From: Pantoea alfalfae
GTDB lineage: Bacteria > Pseudomonadota > Gammaproteobacteria > Enterobacterales > Enterobacteriaceae
Reading direction: 5' to 3'
DNA length: 64,000 nt
Assembly: GCF_019880205.1 (NCBI RefSeq)
Contig: NZ_CP082292.1
Coordinates: forward strand, 1,736,001-1,800,000
Shown here: piece by piece, positions 41,514 to 51,277 of the stretch
How positions within the stretch are numbered: the stretch's first letter is position 1
Layout: the number at the start of each line of letters is the position of its first letter
The notes under the pieces: model-generated
The model's database searches: none
Told to the model about the DNA's origin: nothing
The model's input: the letters and a program-made list of their open reading frames with translations, nothing else
Translations under genes and position numbers: made by a program

Positions 41514-42875
41514 ATGGGAAAAATATTCAGTACGTTTCTGCCGCTCTACACCACCACGCTGCTGATGCTGCTTGGTTCCGGTTTACTGACCACCTATGTC
41601 TCATTACGGCTGGCCAGCGAGCAGGTTAACGGCGCGCTGATTGGTGCAATTATCGCGGCAAACTATATCGGGCTGGTCATTGGCGGCAAGGTGGGGCACA
41701 ACCTGATCGCCCGCGTCGGCCATATCCGTGCCTACGTCGCCTGCGCCGGGATCATTACCGCCTCCGTGGTGGGTCACGGCCTGACTGACTTTATTCCGCT
41801 TTGGGTCTTTCTGCGTCTGATTATCGGACTCTGCATGATGTGCCAGTACATGGTGCTGGAGAGCTGGCTCAACGATCAGGCGGAATCGTCGCAGCGTGGC
41901 ATGATTTTCGGCTTATATATGGTCGCTACCTACCTTGGGCTGAGTGGCGGGCAGGTGATACTGAGCCTGCAGACCGGATTTGGTGTGAGTACGCTGCTGA
42001 TTGTCGCACTCTGCTTCGCGCTCTGTCTGGTGCCGATAGCGCTGACCACCCGCACCCATGTCAGGCCGATGACGCCCGCACCCATGGAACTGGGCTATTT
42101 TATCCGCACCATCCCCAAACTGCTCGGCACCACACTGGTAACCGGCATGGTAATTGGTGCCTTCTACGGTCTGGCACCCGTTTATGGCAGCAGCAAAGGC
42201 TTCACCACCGGTCAGACCGGCTATTTTATGAGTCTTACGATCTTTGCCGGGCTGGTGTCGCAGTTTCCACTGAGCTGGCTTTCTGACCGCTACGATCGTC
42301 AGCGACTGCTGTTTATTATTGCGATGCTGTTTGCCGTCATCTGCGTGCCACTTATCCTGCTGCCGCATCTGACGTTTGACTGGATGATCGGCATCGCCTT
42401 TGCCGCCAGCATGATGCAGTTCGCGCTCTATCCATTGCAGGTGGCGCTGGCCAACGATCAGGTGGCCGCCGAGCGCCGCGTATCGTTAACCGCCTGTCTG
42501 CTGATGGCGTTTGGTATTGGTGCCAGTATCGGCCCGCTGGTGGTCGGTGCGCTGATGCAGCCGCTGGGCAGCAATATGCTCTATCTCTTCTTTGCGCTCT
42601 GTGCGCTGGTGATTGGCGGACTGAGTTTTGTCCGTGCGCCAGGTCCGCTTCCGACAACCGAAGTCCCGCTGCCGCACGTTGTCATGCCTGACAGTCTGGC
42701 GACCTCGCCACTGGGTGCTGCGCTGATCCCGACGCTGGAAGAGGAGGTGATTCAGGCGTCAATGGGCGGTCAGGCACCGGAGGAGGAGTACGGTGGAGAC
42801 GAGGGCGCGACTGATGAAGAGGCATTGTCCGACGATCATCCCGGGGAGGTTTCCGAAGATCAGCGCCATAAATAG
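41514..42875 (+). CDS. YcaD-like MFS transporter with acidic C-terminal tail
   Basis: The 453-residue protein is a major facilitator with twelve helices and a layout like E. coli YcaD (382 residues): short helix start FLPLYTTTLLMLLGSGLLTT, the motif-A-like SDRYDRQRLLF in the central loop (near 262), and YPLQVALANDQV near 306. Sequence identity to YcaD is limited, so the symbol is not given. After residue about 385 it adds a soluble tail of some 65 residues with a final acidic run (EEEYGGDEGATDEEALSDD) not present in YcaD. The substrate is unknown. An AGGGAG site precedes the ATG. Confidence 0.8.
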   Translation: MGKIFSTFLPLYTTTLLMLLGSGLLTTYVSLRLASEQVNGALIGAIIAANYIGLVIGGKVGHNLIARVGHIRAYVACAGIITASVVGHGLTDFIPLWVFLRLIIGLCMMCQYMVLESWLNDQAESSQRGMIFGLYMVATYLGLSGGQVILSLQTGFGVSTLLIVALCFALCLVPIALTTRTHVRPMTPAPMELGYFIRTIPKLLGTTLVTGMVIGAFYGLAPVYGSSKGFTTGQTGYFMSLTIFAGLVSQFPLSWLSDRYDRQRLLFIIAMLFAVICVPLILLPHLTFDWMIGIAFAASMMQFALYPLQVALANDQVAAERRVSLTACLLMAFGIGASIGPLVVGALMQPLGSNMLYLFFALCALVIGGLSFVRAPGPLPTTEVPLPHVVMPDSLATSPLGAALIPTLEEEVIQASMGGQAPEEEYGGDEGATDEEALSDDHPGEVSEDQRHK

Positions 42876-43021
42876 CCGCGACAGGGCAGGACCTTGTTCG
42901 CCAGGCTTTGCATGGCTTTATGCATAATGTCCGGATCTGGCTCACTTCTGTCCGGTCACTGGCTCGACAGGCGGGCCAGCAGCAGCGATGCTGAGTCACC
43001 CGCTTCTTCAGGAGTCATACC

Positions 43022-43234
43022 ATGCTGGAACTGCGCCCGAACTGTGAACACTGTGACGTCGATCTGCCGCCATCGTCTCTGGCGGCACGCATCTGCTCGT
43101 TTGAATGCACCTTCTGCGCTGACTGCGATGAGCATTTCGCGCATGTTTGCCCCAACTGCGGCGGTGAACTGGTGCGCCGTCCGGTGCGTCCGGCAGAGAA
43201 ACTACAGAAATATCCGGCCAAAATGCGCAGCTGA
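43022..43234 (+). CDS. DUF1272 zinc-ribbon-like protein
   Basis: This 70-residue protein matches the DUF1272 family: MLELRPNCEHCDVDLPPSSL at the start, then CSFECTFCADCDEHFAHVCP and NCGGELVRRPVRP. Eight cysteines in CxxC/CxxCxxC-like arrangement (Cys8, Cys11, Cys26, Cys30, Cys33, Cys36, Cys44, Cys47) suggest two zinc sites. The function is unknown. A Shine-Dalgarno-like AGGAG is 9 bases upstream of the ATG. It is in the last part of the accessory block before pphA. Confidence 0.82.
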   Translation: MLELRPNCEHCDVDLPPSSLAARICSFECTFCADCDEHFAHVCPNCGGELVRRPVRPAEKLQKYPAKMRS

Positions 43235-43492
43235 TCTCAAATGACGACGATTACGTCAGAGGCAGAATAGCCTGCGTGGCCCGATGCCGTTATGATGAAT
43301 CTCGTCCCTGACAGAGCTACCACCTTAACTGAGTGCCGGAGATAAGCGCCGGGAGGGACGCACTTTTCTTCCACCCTCTGTTTCTCTTCGCCCCACAGCC
43401 TTACTGGTTCTGTTTCCCCGTTCATCACGCCGATTCGTGGCCAGCCCTGACTATACTCTGATAATGTTTTCAGCAGAGAGGCGCATGCACCC

Positions 43493-44140
43493 ATGTATTA
43501 CGACGTCCTGAATGGCGCAGCATGGCGACGGATCTGGGTGGTGGGCGATATCCATGGATGCCGCCGCGAACTCGATGCGCTGTTGCAGCAGCAACAGTTT
43601 GACTCTCAGCAGGATTTACTGATTTCGGTAGGCGACATTATTGATCGCGGGCCCGACAGTCTGGGTTGTCTGGCCCTGCTGGACGAGCCCTGGTTTCGCT
43701 GCGTGCGCGGCAATCATGAGGAGATGGCGCTGGCGGCGTTGCAGGGACAGGAAATGGCGCTCTGGCGGATGAACGGCGGCGACTGGTTCTTCCGGCTGCG
43801 GGGCGCAGCGTTAATCGCGGCACGTCATGCGTTGCGGCGCTGTGGTGAACGGCCGCTGATACTGCATCTGCAATTGGGTGAGCGCACTATTGTGATTGCC
43901 CATGCAGATTATCCGGCCCGGGAATACGCATTGAATAAGTCACTCGACTGGCAAAAGGTGGTCTGGAGCCGTCAGCGGCTGGAGGACCTGGAGTCAGGTG
44001 AGCAGGCGGGCATCCATGGCGCAGATGCCTTTTACTTCGGTCATACCCCGCTGAAACAGCCGCTGACGATTGCCAATCTGCATTACATCGATACCGGCGC
44101 CGTGTTTGGCAATCATCTGACGATGCTGCAACTCAAGTGA
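43493..44140 (+). CDS. pphA: Serine/threonine protein phosphatase PphA
   Basis: PphA (PrpA) is a PPP-family metallophosphatase that in E. coli responds to misfolded protein signals and influences CpxRA/HtrA. The 215-residue protein has all motifs: GDIHGCRREL (near residue 18), GDIIDRGPDSLGCL (near 45), VRGNHEEMAL (near 72), and His residues in IAHADYPAREY and FGHTPLKQP. In E. coli it adjoins sdsR; here about 14.4 kb lies between. It converges on rsmF with 1 base between. Confidence 0.9.
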   Translation: MYYDVLNGAAWRRIWVVGDIHGCRRELDALLQQQQFDSQQDLLISVGDIIDRGPDSLGCLALLDEPWFRCVRGNHEEMALAALQGQEMALWRMNGGDWFFRLRGAALIAARHALRRCGERPLILHLQLGERTIVIAHADYPAREYALNKSLDWQKVVWSRQRLEDLESGEQAGIHGADAFYFGHTPLKQPLTIANLHYIDTGAVFGNHLTMLQLK

Positions 44141-44141
44141 G

Positions 44142-45569
44142 TTAGCGGAACAGGCGACCGTCGCGCACCAGTTCGCGCGGATAGCTGTTCTTGATGCGGG
44201 TGCCAACTTTCTTCGCCAGCCCCAGCGGCTGCTGCTGATAGGTCACAATCATCTCATTGTTAACGGGTGCCGTTTCCGGATAGATATCCCGGCCGCGATA
44301 CCACTCTTCAGCTTCTGCCGCCGTGAGCTCAAAGGCCTGCGTCGCATCGCGTTGCGCCAGTGCAATCACGGCTTCATGCTGCCAGCGATAGCCTTTAGCA
44401 AAGGTTTCTGCCAGCTTCAGGCCAATGCGCGAAAAGCGCACTTTGCCCAGCAGCGGGGTGACGGCTTTCGGGAAGAGCCAGATCTCTTTATCACGCTGCC
44501 ACAGCTCCAGTGCGTCATCCCATTTGATAGAGACAGTGGCGGCGGCCTGTACGATCTCACTTTCCAGCTTACGGTTGAGAGGGGAGAAGGGCAGCTTACC
44601 CACTTTGTAGCCCGGCAGGGGTAAGGGCTCGACTGACGCGATTTTACGCAGACGCGCCACGAAAAAGCCTTCGCTGTCGAACATCTGCGGAAAGACATGC
44701 AGATAGCCTTCGGGCGTCGCGGCCTGATCACCACCCTCAAAAAGCCTGTCGAGCGGCACGACCTCAACCGCGTCCGGATAGCGCTGCAGCAGCCAGCTAA
44801 TCACCTGCTGATTCTCAATCTGATTCAGGGTGCAGGTTGAATAAACCAGCGTGCCGCCAGGTTTGAGTGCGTGAAAGGCACTGTCGAGCAGATCACGCTG
44901 GGTCGCGGCGATCTCTTCGGTACTCGCCAGCGACCAGTTTTTCAGTGCATCCGCATCTTTACGAATCACGCCTTCGCCGGAGCAGGGTGCGTCGAGGAGG
45001 ATGGCGTCGAACTGCTCCGGCAGGGCGGGCCCGAAGACCCGCGCGTCAAAGTGCGTCAGGGCACTGTTGCTGACGCCGCAGCGGCTGATGTTAGCGTGCA
45101 GCACTTTGACCCGGCTGGAGGAGAATTCGTTTGCCAGGATTACGCCCTGATTGCCCATTCGCGCCGCAATCTGGGTGGTTTTGGAACCCGGTGCCGCCGC
45201 CATATCCATCACGGCGCTGACCTCTGGCTGGGTATCAAACAGTGCAGTTACCGGCAGCATGGAGCTGGCTTCCTGAATGTAGAACAGGCCGCTGAGATGC
45301 TCAGCGACGCTACCCAGCGGCAGGCTCTCATCTTCCCGGCTGATCCAGAATCCCTCTTCGCACCACGGCACCGGCGTCAGCTTCCAGTCATACCCGGCGG
45401 TCTGGCTCAGGAAGGCAGCTACGCTGATCTTCAGGGTATTGACGCGAATACTGCGGCGCAGCGGTTGCTGACTGTAGGCGATAAACTGCGCGAAGCTCGC
45501 CTCATCGGGCAGGCTCTGACGCATTAATGAGAGAAAATCGGCGGGGAAAAACGAAGACGCATCTGACAC
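44142..45569 (-). CDS. rsmF: 16S rRNA m5C1407 methyltransferase RsmF
   Basis: RsmF (YebU) methylates C1407 of 16S rRNA in the 30S subunit. The preferred start is GTG ([20 protein letters not shown]), giving 475 residues (E. coli 479); an ATG 13 codons earlier is possible. The SAM pocket is [20 protein letters not shown] (near 120). The two catalytic cysteines are in DAPCSGEGV and [13 protein letters not shown] (near 195 and 247). The C-terminal PUA-like region ends with [16 protein letters not shown], as in E. coli. E. coli yebV and yebW, which lie nearby, are absent. Confidence 0.95.
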   Translation of the reverse strand: MSDASSFFPADFLSLMRQSLPDEASFAQFIAYSQQPLRRSIRVNTLKISVAAFLSQTAGYDWKLTPVPWCEEGFWISREDESLPLGSVAEHLSGLFYIQEASSMLPVTALFDTQPEVSAVMDMAAAPGSKTTQIAARMGNQGVILANEFSSSRVKVLHANISRCGVSNSALTHFDARVFGPALPEQFDAILLDAPCSGEGVIRKDADALKNWSLASTEEIAATQRDLLDSAFHALKPGGTLVYSTCTLNQIENQQVISWLLQRYPDAVEVVPLDRLFEGGDQAATPEGYLHVFPQMFDSEGFFVARLRKIASVEPLPLPGYKVGKLPFSPLNRKLESEIVQAAATVSIKWDDALELWQRDKEIWLFPKAVTPLLGKVRFSRIGLKLAETFAKGYRWQHEAVIALAQRDATQAFELTAAEAEEWYRGRDIYPETAPVNNEMIVTYQQQPLGLAKKVGTRIKNSYPRELVRDGRLFR

Positions 45570-45616
45570 GGGCACATTCCAGTTAAGGCAAAGGCGGCAG
45601 TGTAACATGAGGAAAG

Positions 45617-45641
45617 AAAACGGGCAGCCAGGCTGCCCGTT
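45617..45641 (-). terminator. Terminator of letAB
   Basis: On the minus strand the stem ACGGGCAG / CTGCCCGT (loop CCTGG) runs into TTTTCTTTCC. It is about 255 bases downstream of letB, beyond repeat A2, and just before the rsmF start. Confidence 0.7.
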
Positions 45642-45662
45642 TGAGAGTGAGAATAACGTGAA

Positions 45663-45881
45663 GGCTCAGGGAGCATACGCCTTTCGCAAAGACGCTAAAG
45701 ACGCCATCCCAGGCATGCTCAGCGCGGGCGATTACGCACCTCATCCCTGAGGTGCGCCCGTAAACGGGCCAACGCGTTGCGTTGTTCAAAAACGCTCCCG
45801 GCGTTTTTGTCCATGGCCCGCGATGCTTTGCTACAGGCGTATACTCCCATCGCTTTACGTTTTGAGCCGTCTGAAAGAAGC
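45663..45881. repeat. Dispersed palindromic repeat, type A, with four-hairpin cassette (A2)
   Basis: This copy shares both arms with the element at 15145-15261: left CTCAGGGAGCATACGCC and CGCAAAGACGC, right CCATGGCCCGCGATGCTTTG (45811 onward) through GCCGTCTGA. Between the arms it has additional sequence, including a GCGCGGGC that pairs with GCCCGCG, and the cassette at 45736-45808. It lies between letB and rsmF (same strand), where it may affect read-through. Confidence 0.8.
45736..45808. repeat. 73-bp cassette of four consecutive hairpins (copy in A2)
   Basis: Four perfect hairpins follow one another. H1 is GCACCTCATCCCTGAGGTGC (8-bp stem). H2 is GCCCG-TAAA-CGGGC. H3 is CAACGC-GTT-GCGTTG. 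H4 is AAAAACGC-TCCCG-GCGTTTTT. The same unit, inverted, is at 54582-54654: 73 bases each, with 4 differences. Two of these are a paired change in H2, one is in the H3 loop and one in the H3-H4 spacer. H4 looks like a bidirectional terminator. Confidence 0.9.
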
Positions 45882-45898
45882 GGCTCGTTCAGAGTAAA

Positions 45899-48532
45899 TT
45901 AACGCGGAGACGGAATCGCCGTTCCCCAGGTACGCCACTCTTTCGGCGCTTCATCCTGCAGCAGGAAATGTTTATCCGGGTTCGCCTGTGGCGCCAGCGG
46001 CACCGTTGGTGGCGTCGCAAACTGAATACCGCCGCGAATAAACTGCTGGAAGGTCCCGGTTTTCACCACGCCGCCCACCAGACCGAAGTCGAGGTTGTAT
46101 CCGGACGCCAGCCAGAACACCGAATTGTTCCGCACCAGATGCTGGTACTTCTTACTGATGCGAAGGGCGATCTGCACGCGGTCGGCCATATTACCCAGTG
46201 ACGTGCCGGTGACGGTACCCACTTCCACACCCCGGAACAGCACCGGCGTACCCAGCGACAGTGAACCGGCCTCAGTGGCATCAACATAAATGTTCAGGCC
46301 ATTCAGGTAGCGCGAATCGGTAATGGTGCTTTCCTGCAATTCAAAGGTGCGTGCAGCACCGCCTTTGCCCGGATCAACGTTGACGTACGGCTGTAACAGG
46401 GTCTCCAGATGATTTACACCCGTAGCGGAAATCTCCGGTGAAACCACTGAGAAACGGCTGCCGAGGCGGGCAAAATCATTCACATATTCAGGGTAGAGTA
46501 CGGCTTTCGCCACGACCTGATTGTTATCTTTGCTTAACGACAGTGACTCCACCTGACCGACGTTGATACCCAGATAACGAATCGGCATCCCGGCAGAGAG
46601 CTTGCTGGCGTCATAGGTGTGCAGCGTAATCTGACTGCCCACCGCGCGGGCGGCGGTTTCAGAGGAGTAGAGCATGCGTTTAGCCCCTTTGACCGACTGC
46701 GCACCACTCATATTGTCGAAGCTGATTGCGCCTTTCAGCGCACGGTTAAGGGGCGATGCCTGCACCGTCAGACCGCTGCCGTTAAGGCTGACGCGTGCGC
46801 CACCCTCAGCCCAGAACACGCTTTCGCTGGTCAGCAGCTTGCGATACTCCGGCTGAATATGCACCGCAATATCAAAAGCGTCAGCGCGCGGCGTCACTTT
46901 GACAATCTCGCCCACCTGGAATTTACGGTAAAGCACGACCGAACCGGCCTGTACGTCAGGCAGGCTGTTGGCGGTCAGCATCAGCGTCGTGGACGGGCCA
47001 TCGCCGGTAATGCCTTCGTCCGCTTTTTCAGCATCGGCAAACAGCGGATAGGCGCTTTTTGGCTCGCCTTTTTTGCCCGGCTCCAGCCGGATGCCGCCAT
47101 CTACCCACTCGCGGGCGCTGGCACCTAATACCTGCATGCCATCAAGACCGAACTTCACATCGAGGCGACTGTTGACGATAAATTTGCTGTCGCCATGCAC
47201 CAGATTGCGATTTTCAGGATTGACCGCGACGACGAAATTGACGCCATTTTCATCCAGCGAACGTGACATGACCTGACCAATCTGCATACCGTGCAGCATC
47301 AGCGGCTGGCCCTGATCGATGCCGTAGCTCTCTGGTGCGCTGAGTTTGACCGTGAGTACGTTGGGTTTCTGCAGCAGTGTCTCATTCGACGCCAGCACGG
47401 TGAAGTGCTGCTGCGGCTCGCCTTCACCCGGCACCAGTTCCAGCGTATTACCGGTCAGCAGTGCGCTGAGGCTGGTATCGGTCAGGCTGATTTTCGGGCT
47501 GTGCATTTCGATGCGGGTACCGCTGCGCATCAGTCCAACCACAGAAGGATCAATCGTCAGCTCGCCGGTCACCTTGCCGCCATCCAGCAGGTTCAGTTTA
47601 GTCAGCGTACCCACCTCCAGGCCCTGGTACATCAGCGGGGTGCTGCCGGCCTTGAGATTTTTACCATCAGGCAGGTCAAGCGTGATTTGCACGCCGCGCT
47701 GGCTGTGCGCCAGATCGGGATAGAGCCGGTAGTTCTGCTCCGCTTTGGCGGTTTCCGCCCCCTGCGGTGAGTCAAACGCAATCGCGCCATTGACCAGCGC
47801 CGCCAGACTCTCCAGCTGCACTTTAGCGCCGCTCAGGCTGACGTCCGCATTGACGCCCGACACGTTCCAGAAGCGGCTGTTGGTCTTCACCAGATTAATA
47901 AAGCGACGCTCAATCAGCACATCAATTGCCACGCCATCGGCCTTATTATCAATACTGTAGTCATAGACCCGACCAACCGGAATTTTACGGTAGTAGACCA
48001 GCGAGCCAGTGTTGAGAGAGCCAAGATCGGGCGCATGCAGATGGATCATCAATTCGCCGGTATTGACCCGGTATTTCGGTTGCGTATCCAGCGCGGTAAA
48101 CGCCTCGCTGGGTTTACCTTTACCCGGCATCATCCCGATATAGTTACCGCCGACCAGCGCATCCAGACCCGAGACGCCCGCCAGTGAGGCTTTGGGCGTC
48201 ACCAGCCAGAACTGAGTATCCTCACGCAGCGCGTCGCGCATGTCGCTCTTGATGCTGGCTTTAATCTGGATTCTACGATAGTCGTCGCTGAGATTAATGC
48301 CCTGCACGGTGCCCACTTCTACGCCCTGATAACGGATCGGGGTACGACCCGGCACGATACCATCCGCCGTCTGAAAATTGATGGTGATGGTGGTGCCGCG
48401 CTCCTGATAATTAGTCCAGAGCAGCCAGCAGGCGATCAGCATCGCAATGACCGGCAGCAGCCAGAAGGGCGAAATTTTGCGCTTATTACGCAGCGTTGCG
48501 TTAGTCGGTGTAGTCGGCGTTTCCTGTTGCAT
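45899..48532 (-). CDS. letB: Lipid transport MCE protein LetB
   Basis: LetB (YebT) forms a hexameric tunnel of stacked MCE rings across the periplasm for lipid traffic between membranes. The ATG chosen ([19 protein letters not shown]) gives 877 residues, the E. coli length, with GGGA 5 bases upstream; another ATG lies two codons earlier. An N-terminal membrane helix (about 20-40) is followed by seven MCE repeats, each marked by patterns such as [59 protein letters not shown] and [12 protein letters not shown]. It overlaps letA by 32 bases. Confidence 0.96.
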   Translation of the reverse strand: MQQETPTTPTNATLRNKRKISPFWLLPVIAMLIACWLLWTNYQERGTTITINFQTADGIVPGRTPIRYQGVEVGTVQGINLSDDYRRIQIKASIKSDMRDALREDTQFWLVTPKASLAGVSGLDALVGGNYIGMMPGKGKPSEAFTALDTQPKYRVNTGELMIHLHAPDLGSLNTGSLVYYRKIPVGRVYDYSIDNKADGVAIDVLIERRFINLVKTNSRFWNVSGVNADVSLSGAKVQLESLAALVNGAIAFDSPQGAETAKAEQNYRLYPDLAHSQRGVQITLDLPDGKNLKAGSTPLMYQGLEVGTLTKLNLLDGGKVTGELTIDPSVVGLMRSGTRIEMHSPKISLTDTSLSALLTGNTLELVPGEGEPQQHFTVLASNETLLQKPNVLTVKLSAPESYGIDQGQPLMLHGMQIGQVMSRSLDENGVNFVVAVNPENRNLVHGDSKFIVNSRLDVKFGLDGMQVLGASAREWVDGGIRLEPGKKGEPKSAYPLFADAEKADEGITGDGPSTTLMLTANSLPDVQAGSVVLYRKFQVGEIVKVTPRADAFDIAVHIQPEYRKLLTSESVFWAEGGARVSLNGSGLTVQASPLNRALKGAISFDNMSGAQSVKGAKRMLYSSETAARAVGSQITLHTYDASKLSAGMPIRYLGINVGQVESLSLSKDNNQVVAKAVLYPEYVNDFARLGSRFSVVSPEISATGVNHLETLLQPYVNVDPGKGGAARTFELQESTITDSRYLNGLNIYVDATEAGSLSLGTPVLFRGVEVGTVTGTSLGNMADRVQIALRISKKYQHLVRNNSVFWLASGYNLDFGLVGGVVKTGTFQQFIRGGIQFATPPTVPLAPQANPDKHFLLQDEAPKEWRTWGTAIPSPR

Positions 48533-49757
48533 GTGCATCCCAGAGCAGGCGGCTGTCCAGCCACTCAACAGACATAATGGTCAGGATGACGGCCGCGCCA
48601 AAAAACAGCGCAGCCGGTCCCATGGTAAAAGCCAGCAGCTGATCACGGTTGACCAGCGACATGGTTAACGAAATGACAAACAGATCGAGCATGGACCAGC
48701 GGCCAACCCAGGTCACAAACCGCAGCAACCGGATGCGGGTTCTCAGTCCCTGTTCACAGCGGAAATGAATGCTAAGCAGCAGCGTCAGCATGACCAGTAC
48801 CTTGGTAAAGGGCACCAGAATACTGGCGATAAACACAATCGCTGCCACCGGAATATTGCCTTCACCCAGCCCCAGGATGCCGGAGAAGATGGTGTCCTCG
48901 CGCCGTGAACCGTTCAGGTAAACCACGGAAATAGGCAGCAGATTCGCAGGGATCAAGAACACAATCGACGCGATCAGCGCAGCCCAGGATTTCTGCAGGC
49001 TGTGGCGGCGACGGAAGTCGAGCGGCGTATGGCAGCGCGGGCAGCGGCCCCGTTCATCAGCGATGCCGGTGTTATGACAGTTGAGGCAGACCTGCATGTC
49101 GTCACGGGCCATATTGCCGGGGCTTTGCGGGTAGAAATGCTCCCACAGCTGTTCCATATTCAGATGGATCATGGTCAGCACGCTCAGCACCGTCAGGGCA
49201 ATGTAGGCCGCCAGCCCATAGCCTATCTCCAGCGAAGCATAGTCCTGCACCTTGATGGATGCCACGGCGATGCCGACCAGGTAAATATCGAGCATTACCC
49301 ACTCTTTGAGCTTCTCCAGCATGATCAATACGGGCCGCAGGTTCATGCCCAGACGATGACCAATACCGAGATAACAGATGCCGGCGACCAGCGTTACCGG
49401 CGCACCGATGGTGCAGAAGGCCACCATCGAAGCGGTCAGCACATCACCCTGCTGAGTCATCTGAATCACCCCTTCCAGCACGCTGGCATTAATGCGCATA
49501 CCCAGCAGCCGGATATCCACCAGCGGCAGGGAAAAAGCGAAGGGCATTAACACGATCATGGTGGCGGCCATGGCCATCAGTCGGGTCATTGGCCAGTCGC
49601 GTCCACTGAGAATCTCAGCGTTGCAGCGCGGGCAGTGTGCCGACTGATGCGTTTTCACATCCGGTAAGGAAAAAAGGGTATCGCATTGCGGGCAACGCTG
49701 ATAACGTGCGTGAGGCAATGTCTGGCTGATAGCGTGAATTTTCATAGGGTGATGCAA
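48501..49757 (-). CDS. letA: LetA, PqiA-family inner-membrane partner of LetB
   Basis: LetA (YebS) is the inner-membrane component working with LetB in lipid transport. The 418-residue protein (E. coli 427) has two PqiA modules. Each begins with a zinc-ribbon-like cysteine set ([11 protein letters not shown] / HCPRCNAE near 19-44, and [10 protein letters not shown] / RCPRCHTPL near 215-240) and is followed by four membrane helices. [26 protein letters not shown] motifs occur in both halves. Its 3' end overlaps letB. A start four codons later is possible. Confidence 0.95.
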   Translation of the reverse strand: MHHPMKIHAISQTLPHARYQRCPQCDTLFSLPDVKTHQSAHCPRCNAEILSGRDWPMTRLMAMAATMIVLMPFAFSLPLVDIRLLGMRINASVLEGVIQMTQQGDVLTASMVAFCTIGAPVTLVAGICYLGIGHRLGMNLRPVLIMLEKLKEWVMLDIYLVGIAVASIKVQDYASLEIGYGLAAYIALTVLSVLTMIHLNMEQLWEHFYPQSPGNMARDDMQVCLNCHNTGIADERGRCPRCHTPLDFRRRHSLQKSWAALIASIVFLIPANLLPISVVYLNGSRREDTIFSGILGLGEGNIPVAAIVFIASILVPFTKVLVMLTLLLSIHFRCEQGLRTRIRLLRFVTWVGRWSMLDLFVISLTMSLVNRDQLLAFTMGPAALFFGAAVILTIMSVEWLDSRLLWDAHATGNADYTD

Positions 49758-49959
49758 TTTTCGCTCTTCAGAGGGAACAGATATTGGTCATTAAGACATT
49801 GTCTGTGTGCCTGTCTCGGGCATCACGCTTCGATCCACAGAATGCTAAGGGTATAGCAACTAACGCTATGATTCACCTTGTGGCTCTGGATATTTAAAAC
49901 TTATTTTTAACGAACGGTCTCTATTGCCCCGTTCAGATGTCATTGGTAACGGTTAAATA

Positions 49960-50460
49960 ATGAACAAAACTGCCTTTTACGCCGATTTGAATCGCGATAT
50001 GCGCGCCTTGCTGGCGGGAGAAACGGCGTTCCTCGCCGCAATGGGAAACTTTAGCGCGCTGCTGTACGAACGTCTCGATGGCGTGAACTGGGCAGGTTTC
50101 TATCTGCTTACGGAAGCCGATACGCTGGTGCTTGGCCCGTTCCAGGGGAAAATCGCCTGTGTGCGCATTCCGGTCGGTAAAGGTGTGTGTGGCACGGCGC
50201 TGGCAGAAGAAAAAGTGCAACGAGTCGATGATGTGCATGCTTTCCCGGGCCATATCGCCTGTGACGCTGCCAGTAATGCTGAGATTGTGATTCCTCTGAA
50301 AGTGAATGGCACTGTGGTTGGGGTGCTGGACATCGATAGCGTGGAGTACAATCGCTTTGACAGCGACGACGAATCGGGGCTGGTCAAACTGACTGATGGG
50401 CTTTGTGAAGTGCTTGCGAACAGCGACTTAGAAAAATATCTGCAGCTGACGCGCAGCTAA
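49960..50460 (+). CDS. msrC: Free methionine-R-sulfoxide reductase MsrC
   Basis: MsrC is a GAF-domain enzyme that reduces free L-methionine-R-sulfoxide using thioredoxin. The 166-residue protein starts MNKTAFYADLNRDMRALLAG. It keeps the three redox cysteines: Cys67 (KIACVRI), Cys77 (KGVCGTAL) and Cys101 (HIACDAAS). The active-site acidic region VLDIDSVEYNRFDSDDE lies near 125. It is divergent from letA and 96 bases before proQ, as in E. coli. Confidence 0.95.
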   Translation: MNKTAFYADLNRDMRALLAGETAFLAAMGNFSALLYERLDGVNWAGFYLLTEADTLVLGPFQGKIACVRIPVGKGVCGTALAEEKVQRVDDVHAFPGHIACDAASNAEIVIPLKVNGTVVGVLDIDSVEYNRFDSDDESGLVKLTDGLCEVLANSDLEKYLQLTRS

Positions 50461-50496
50461 TCGACTGGATCACATGGCATTTAGCGATGTTGTCAT

Positions 50497-50502
50497 TATA
50501 AT
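50497..50502 (+). promoter_or_regulatory. Likely -10 element for proQ-prc
   Basis: A consensus TATAAT sits 55 bases before the proQ start in the msrC-proQ gap. No good -35 is spaced 16-18 bases upstream, so this is a partial prediction. Confidence 0.35.
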
Positions 50503-50556
50503 GTCGCCTGTTCATGCCTGCGCTGGTCGGCAAACCCGTTGTAATCAGGAAATTTC

Positions 50557-51258
50557 ATGGAAAATCAACCTAAGTTGAATAGCAGTAAAGAAGTCATCAC
50601 TTTTCTGGCGGAGCGCTTTCCGCACTGCTTTAGCGCTGAAGGTGAAGCGCGTCCGCTCAAAATCGGTATCTTTCAGGATCTGGTCGAGCGTGTTCAGGGC
50701 GAAATGGGTCTGAGCAAAACACAGCTGCGTTCCGCGCTGCGTCTCTATACGTCAAGCTGGCGTTATCTGTACGGCATCAAAGCCGGTGCGATTCGTGTCG
50801 ATCTCGACGGTAACGCCTGTGGCGTGCTGGATGAGCAACACGTTGAGCATGCACGTAAGCAACTGGAAGAAGCGAAAGCACGCGTCCAGGCGCAGCGTGA
50901 CCAGCAGCGTGCTGCACGTCGTGAAGCGGGTGAAAGCGAAGAGGGCGCGGCACCGCGTCGTCCACGCAAGCCCGCGCCACGTAAGCCTGCAGAAGGCGAT
51001 GCTGCGCGTAAACCACGTCCGCAGACGACTGCACCGCGTGCGACCGCCTCACAGCATCGCAAGCCAGCCCCACGTCCGGAGCAGGAAGCCCGACCCATCA
51101 CTGATACCTCAACTTTGCAACCCGGCCAGAGTATTAAAGTTAAAGCAGGCAAAAGTGCGATGGACGCTACCGTTCTTGAAGTATCAAAAGACGGCGTTCG
51201 GGTCCAGCTCGCTTCCGGCATGGCAATGATTGTGCGCGCAGAACACTTGCAGTTCTGA
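50557..51258 (+). CDS. proQ: RNA chaperone ProQ
   Basis: ProQ is a global RNA-binding protein that stabilises sRNAs and mRNA 3' ends and affects ProP osmoprotectant transport. The 233-residue protein has the N-terminal FinO domain (about 1-120, with [20 protein letters not shown] and [18 protein letters not shown]). A basic, Pro/Arg/Ala-rich linker follows (about 121-180, [17 protein letters not shown] repeats), then a C-terminal Tudor/SH3-like domain ([20 protein letters not shown] onward). It is followed 19 bases later by prc. Confidence 0.97.
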   Translation: MENQPKLNSSKEVITFLAERFPHCFSAEGEARPLKIGIFQDLVERVQGEMGLSKTQLRSALRLYTSSWRYLYGIKAGAIRVDLDGNACGVLDEQHVEHARKQLEEAKARVQAQRDQQRAARREAGESEEGAAPRRPRKPAPRKPAEGDAARKPRPQTTAPRATASQHRKPAPRPEQEARPITDTSTLQPGQSIKVKAGKSAMDATVLEVSKDGVRVQLASGMAMIVRAEHLQF

Positions 51259-51277
51259 AACGGAGGCTAACCCCGGC

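Noticed and set aside
43237..43494. Minus-strand 85-codon frame between the DUF1272 gene and pphA
   Set aside because: No ribosome site, mixed composition, and it overlaps the pphA promoter region; nothing recognisable.
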